Origin: Apostichopus parvimensis
Lineage: Eukaryota > Echinodermata > Holothuroidea > Aspidochirotida > Stichopodidae
Reading direction: 5' to 3'
Assembly: GCA_000934455.1 (NCBI GenBank)
Contig: KN889091.1
Span: forward strand, 37,537-86,459
Length of the DNA stretch: 48,923 nucleotides
Under the pieces are notes generated by a model. The model did no database searches. It worked only from the letters and a program-made list of their open reading frames with translations, and was not told the origin of the DNA. This document shows positions 44,101 to 48,923 of this stretch, piece after piece (within the stretch, counting starts at the first letter, position 1; each line of letters begins with the position of its first letter). A program made the position numbers and the translations under genes.

Positions 44101-46027
44101 AACAGAGTAGACAAAATACCAGGAAAGGAATAACAAGAGAAAACAAGAAAATGACTTTGATGACTTCTTTTTTTATCATTTTTTTCTTCCTTGACAGACT
44201 CTGGCCATGCTGCTGTCTGCTATTCCATCTACAGCCAGAGGACCATCGCAGATCGTGATCTTTGATATTCATGAACTCCAGGAGAGGTTTTACTTTTCGG
44301 ATCATGTGATTCCAAGGTATATTTCCTACTCTACCCCCCCCCCCCCCCACTCTACACACTTATTCCTATTTAACTGAAAAATGACACTTTTGCATCTGAA
44401 AATGTTTCAACATTGCTCTCTTGTTTCATTCATGTTTTCATCAATTAATTTCATCCATCAATCAATCAAATAATGCTTCACTGTTCAATATACTGACTCC
44501 TTAAAATCACATCCCGGTAGAGAACACATGGCGTGGACTTGATGCTCCAACCAGACCAAACAAAAAAACAGAGGAAAAGGACGTTTGATGTTCCAAACAG
44601 ACCCCGCCCCCCCCAAAAATGGGTGGAAAGGAAGGGGGGCTAAATTGGGCTAAGGATTGGTTAGTCTCTAAAACAAAGTACTTTGGGTTGTCTTTCACAG
44701 GTTGGAGAGTGCATTACCTCTCTTAGTCAGAGAAATGATAAGTCTTCCAGAAGATATGAAACCACACTTGACAGTGGCATTCCCCGACGAGGGCGCTTTC
44801 AAGAGATTTCACAGCATCTTTGAAGGGTTTCGAACGGTCATCTGCACTAAAGTCAGAGAGGGCGACAAACGGATTGTAAACGTAAAAGAAGGTACTCACC
44901 TAGTATAGCGCTCTGTAGTTTTTTTTTTTTTTTTTCTTGTCACGCTTTGAGCTTAGCAGCAGTTGCTACTTAGCCGCGTAAAGTATTTGATTTTTCGTGT
45001 GTTTTGCATTTGTCAAGACATGAGGCTGTTTAAACAGGTAGGAAACTGATCCTAAAGCTAGGTGAATGGGGAACGTGTCAGAAAAGTAGATTACAAGACC
45101 CCTAAAGGGTGAACATTCATGGTAAACAAGTTTAAGACAAGTTTATATTTTTCAATTTTTATTTATTTATTTTTATTTCATTTTTTTAAACAAGTTTATA
45201 TTTTTCTTCCAATTTGTTAGGTGATCCGAAAGACAAGCATGTGGTGATCGTTGACGATCTCGTCCAGACTGGTGGCACTCTTAAAGAATGCTGCAAGGTG
45301 AGGTTATTACTGATGAAGATTTCGCAAGTTTTAATTCGCGTCGGCTTCAGTCTGGCAAACTGAACATGTGACGTCTTGCCCGATGGGTCGTTGACAGAGT
45401 GCAGCGATTCACGACAAAGAAATGGCCAGCCTTGACGAATGTAACCAATCGTGGGAGAGTAATTTTGCATGTGACCTAAACGAGCACCGGTCATCAGTAG
45501 AAAGCCATCGTTTTGTGTGCTTATCAGTCGTTCCCTATGCAAGGATCAGTTGCATAACTATGAGGTCTGTGAGCAACTATCAATAGCTATGTCACAATGA
45601 TGGAGTTGAGTTAGGCCGCGGTAAGTCGGGCAATGTTCAGATAGCTTTCGATTTCATTTACCTCGTTTGGACTGAAACTTGAAGTAACTCTTTTCTTATC
45701 TTTGCTCCGATATTGCCTTAATATATCCTTTCTATTTCATTAAAATACGTTTCCACTTTTTCATCCCAAATTTCCTTTTAACAGGCCCTCCTGTCCCAAG
45801 GAGCGAGGTCGGTGAGTGCCTACGTCACCCACGCGGTATTTCCCCAAGAATCTTGGAAGAGTTTCACGACCGCTTACAAGGGACAGGCTGATCCAGATTT
45901 CAGATATTTTTGGATAACTGATTCAATTCCTCATGCCAAGGATATTTGCAACCATCCTCCTTTCAAATTAATCTCCCTCTGCGATATGATCTCTGAGGCT
46001 TTACTTGGGTATGACCTCTTACAGTAG
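41191..46027 (+). CDS. Ribose-phosphate pyrophosphokinase (PRPP synthetase), plant class II-like
   Basis: Eight coding exons: 41191-41361, 41942-42074, 43065-43137, 43730-43823, 44198-44316, 44701-44891, 45221-45297 and 45785-46027. All junctions are GT/AG and phases agree, giving 366 residues. The enzyme makes PRPP and AMP from ribose 5-phosphate and ATP. Motifs: [13 protein letters not shown] (114-126), [13 protein letters not shown] (136-148), [13 protein letters not shown] (178-190, the DxH active-site element), [31 protein letters not shown], and the PRPP-binding loop [13 protein letters not shown] (268-280). These blocks match plant PRS3/PRS4 (class II) far better than animal PRPS1/2. 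In plants, class II enzymes are reported not to depend on phosphate and to be less allosterically controlled. The start lies nine bases after an acceptor at 41181, so a non-coding exon is upstream. No transit peptide is evident. Confidence 0.93.
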
Positions 46028-48923
46028 TGATATTAGTCGACGTGTCTTTAAATACCAACAATCTAACAAAATTAATATATAATTCGGTTTATTCAATTCC
46101 TTGATTTTCTCATCGTTTTTTGAAAAAAAATAAACAGGTTAGAGTATATAGACACTGAAGTTGACAATTGTTAGTTCTTAAGTTAAATTAGCAAAATGCA
46201 CTCTGTTGTTGAACATTAAAATCAACCTTAGACTCTTGCTTTAATCTATCAATCAATTCTCAAATTTTTTACTGTTAACAAAACATTGGATGCAATTCTA
46301 TTAAATCATTCTTTTGATCTCATTCTTTAGTTTTGAAGTAGGAAATCTGATAGTTATAGGTGTTCTCCTAGCAATCAATCTTTGAAGAATTCGTCAAATT
46401 ATTTGTTGCATGAAAGTGTGACCTTTCTGACATTTATTCACATCCAACATAAAATATGCAAATTAAAATAATTATGGAAAGTGTTTTCTAAATTGTTCAA
46501 ACCACTATTGAGCTGTCATTAGAACACATGAATGTAGCAATAAATTATGATCTGTTCTACGTAGCTTTCAATTAAGTTTTTTCTTTCTTTTTACATTTTT
46601 GTTAGTCATTTCGAGATGTAAACTTTCCACCAAAAATCTTGCCCAGTTTTGTGAAAATGTTATAAATTTGAAGAACCTGAATTTAGACTAGTATTATTAG
46701 TACTCTTTAAGAGGCTGTAGTTAGTTAGGGTTGTCTAAGATTACTGAGATGATCTTAAAAAGTGCTTCAAAGTTAAATTTATCTTTTTTTTTATTTACAT
46801 CTTTTTTGGACTAACGAAGGAACAATTTGATCCAAGCATTCTTGTTGAAATTGGCATGTCATACCTACATGTTGTTTTCCAAGTTATTATGATATTTGAA
46901 GCAGATGTGTATTATACCAAAAGGTTACCATGTAGAAAAAAGGTGTGACATCCCAGATGCATGTTGATGATGAAAAACTAACTGTCTGTAGCTTTATAGC
47001 AAGAACAAACCAATGAATCACCAACCCATTTGGCATGTTTTCATAAAATGGTTTATTCAAAGATAACATAACAGGTAAACAATTGTTTTAAATTTCAAAC
47101 TGATATTGCTGTAAAAATCCATTTCTTGAGGCTTTTTAGGTTGTATAAATTGAAAGCTGGTGGTCAGCTTGGGTGATTATGCTAAAGATATGAAATCAGT
47201 TGGGGAAATTGTAGAATTTTCCCCCCTCTCCCCCCCCCCACCCCCTTGAAATCCTGTGCTTGCCACTGTTAGATGGTCAACCTCCGGGTGTTCGATGGAG
47301 ATCATTTCCTACTAAAGGCCTGGATAGTGATGCTGATCCTTGTCAGGATCATCACCTACTATGGCCTGGATAGTGATGCTAAACCTTATCAGGATTTCTG
47401 CTCGAGGATCACAGTATGAATTTTAGCCGATAATATTATTGTTCTTTCGAAATAACCTTTTCATCACCTCAGCTGACCTTTGTTTATCTCAGGAGAATAA
47501 ATGTGGGGACCTCATATCAGTTTGTTTTTACCCTATGATATCAATTTACCAAATTTCCCATGGAAACAAAACGAAATGTTTTTTTCATAAAATATTTATC
47601 ACATATTCAAATTTACTGCTGTCAAATTTTTTGTAGTCAAAACCTTTTTCTTTAAAACAAGCAGCATCTAACTTTTATTTCATATTCCTATATTGGCTTA
47701 TTCTGCAAAATATGTAAAAACTAGCTGGAATATTTTCTCAAAAAATCTTCAAAGAGTTCTATCAAAACATGACTAAAATTTGTTGAGTGTTTTCAATTCG
47801 TCAAAAAAAATGGAATGATTTTTGGAATCATCTTAAAAGGATGCAATATTTCATTTTTAGTGCAAAGTATATACTTATTCAGCTGTATCAGCTTTAGATA
47901 TTTCTTTTTTATGTTCAATGTACTTATTTTTTTTCACTTTCTCAATTTTTAACCTTTATTTAAGATTTCTCTTTGTGCTCTGAATGCAATACAAATGAAC
48001 CAGTACATCATCAGTACAGGGTGGATTATCTAAGTTTTGATATCGAGTTTAATATAAATATCTTTGCAATTTCAGGTTTTTGTTTCTGCAAACTGAAACT
48101 TTGTAGGCGACTCGATTACCTTTTAGTTGACATGTTCTGCTACAACGATCCTCAACATTTTCATCATGTAGTGAACTATCACAAAATTCACATTTTTAGT
48201 GGTTTCAAATGTCTCTATCTTGAATCATTTGAACTTTGAATTCAATTGATTCAGATTAATCAAGAATTATTGATAATTTTAGACATTCTCAACATTCCAA
48301 TCTTGTTTTTCATTGCCTTTTACTCACGGGCAGAATTGAAGTGAGTCCATACTGGTAGTGGTATTCTAGCATAGTTACCTGTACTCATGCCCAGCCTGGT
48401 ACTCATCCTCATGGATTTGTACTCAAACTGGTACCCTGGCATATCTAGTACAGATAATAATGCACATTAAGTACCAGTACTCTCGGGTAGAGCCTTTTAC
48501 TGAAGCTGGTAGTCATATCCAGGTGAATTCTACTTGTACTCATGTTACTCAGTAGGTTTGTCGATACTTTACTTAAGGTTTTGTAGTGTAAAAACAGTAT
48601 TTTTTGTTATTAGTTTATTCTTTTTTATCAGTATTTGTGAGAGTTATGTGTATTATCTGTGTAAATATGTGGTATGTGACTGAATCAAAGTTATCATAAT
48701 TAGTTACATTTATTATTTTGTTTCCAATTATGTAGATATTGATTAAATTAATTTGTGTACCATTGAATACTGTTGTGTTGCTAGAAATATACTTTTAGAG
48801 AAATAAATTGACTTTAATGTCTGTTGCTTGATTTTTTTTCTTGCTTAGTGCTGCTGCCACTGCTTTTCTCTTCCTTTTTATGCTGGGTGGGAAGGGGGGG
48901 GGGGTTATAGGGAGTGGAATGTT
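46028..48923. other. Downstream and intergenic region, no gene supported
   Basis: AT-rich. A candidate AATAAA for the PRPP synthetase gene is at 46129-46134 and another AATAAA lies near 48802-48807. A short 47-bp tandem duplication (units at about 47308 and 47355, containing GGCCTGGATAGTGATGCT) is present. Imperfect GGTACTCAT-like words recur at 48340-48560. The 88-codon frame at 47973-48239 has no recognisable features. Confidence 0.5.

Noticed and set aside
47973-48239. 88-codon cysteine-containing frame
   Set aside because: AT-rich, no domain, and no splice or promoter support.

Overview
The window is an intron-rich, AT-rich eukaryotic (animal) locus with one assembly gap (N run 10609-11120). 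Every gene is read from spliced exons with GT/AG boundaries, compatible phases and family-level protein similarity. There are no operons, ribosome-binding sites or prokaryotic features. The gene set, a tRNA-derived SINE, a SINE of the kind common in marine deuterostomes, and many short DNA-transposon derivatives suggest a marine invertebrate, most likely a deuterostome such as an echinoderm. That assignment is inference; no species is recognised.

Layout: (1) 1-2.1 kb: repeats, comprising a tRNA-derived SINE and two related hAT-like non-autonomous elements with 8-bp target duplications. (2) 2.6-12.2 kb, + strand: an AIG1/ADTRP-family membrane hydrolase gene with up to three alternative phase-0 first exons (2607, 3414, 5827) feeding one set of downstream exons; its end is interrupted by the gap. 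A 23-bp minisatellite follows at 12.8-13.2 kb. (3) 15.1-17.6 kb, - strand: a complete four-coding-exon gene for a 147-residue cysteine-rich zinc-binding-type protein, probably of the pinocchio family. (4) 17.6-19.4 kb: a divergent promoter region with a perfect CRE and an ETS-like site. (5) 19.4-25.9 kb, + strand: EIF2B4 (eIF2B delta), ten coding exons, 509 residues, whose last coding bases and stop codon are the first unit of a four-copy 65-bp tandem repeat. (6) 28.2-39.2 kb, - strand: AK2 (adenylate kinase 2) with two alternative first exons about 6.4 kb apart; each encodes the nucleotide-binding P-loop, and the proximal one has Met in place of the usual Thr. (7) 41.2-46.0 kb, + strand: an eight-coding-exon, 366-residue PRPP synthetase that looks like the plant class II enzymes rather than ordinary animal PRPS1/2. 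(8) 46.0-48.9 kb: downstream sequence with no gene that I can support.

How the genes relate: AK2 and the PRPP synthetase are head-to-head across about 2 kb. PRPP synthetase makes AMP from ATP and adenylate kinase recycles AMP, so the pair is metabolically coherent; co-regulation is inference. The cysteine-rich gene and EIF2B4 are also head-to-head. The most unusual points are the plant-type PRPP synthetase in an animal genome, the exon choice that changes the AK2 P-loop, and the tandem alternative first exons of the AIG1-like gene.
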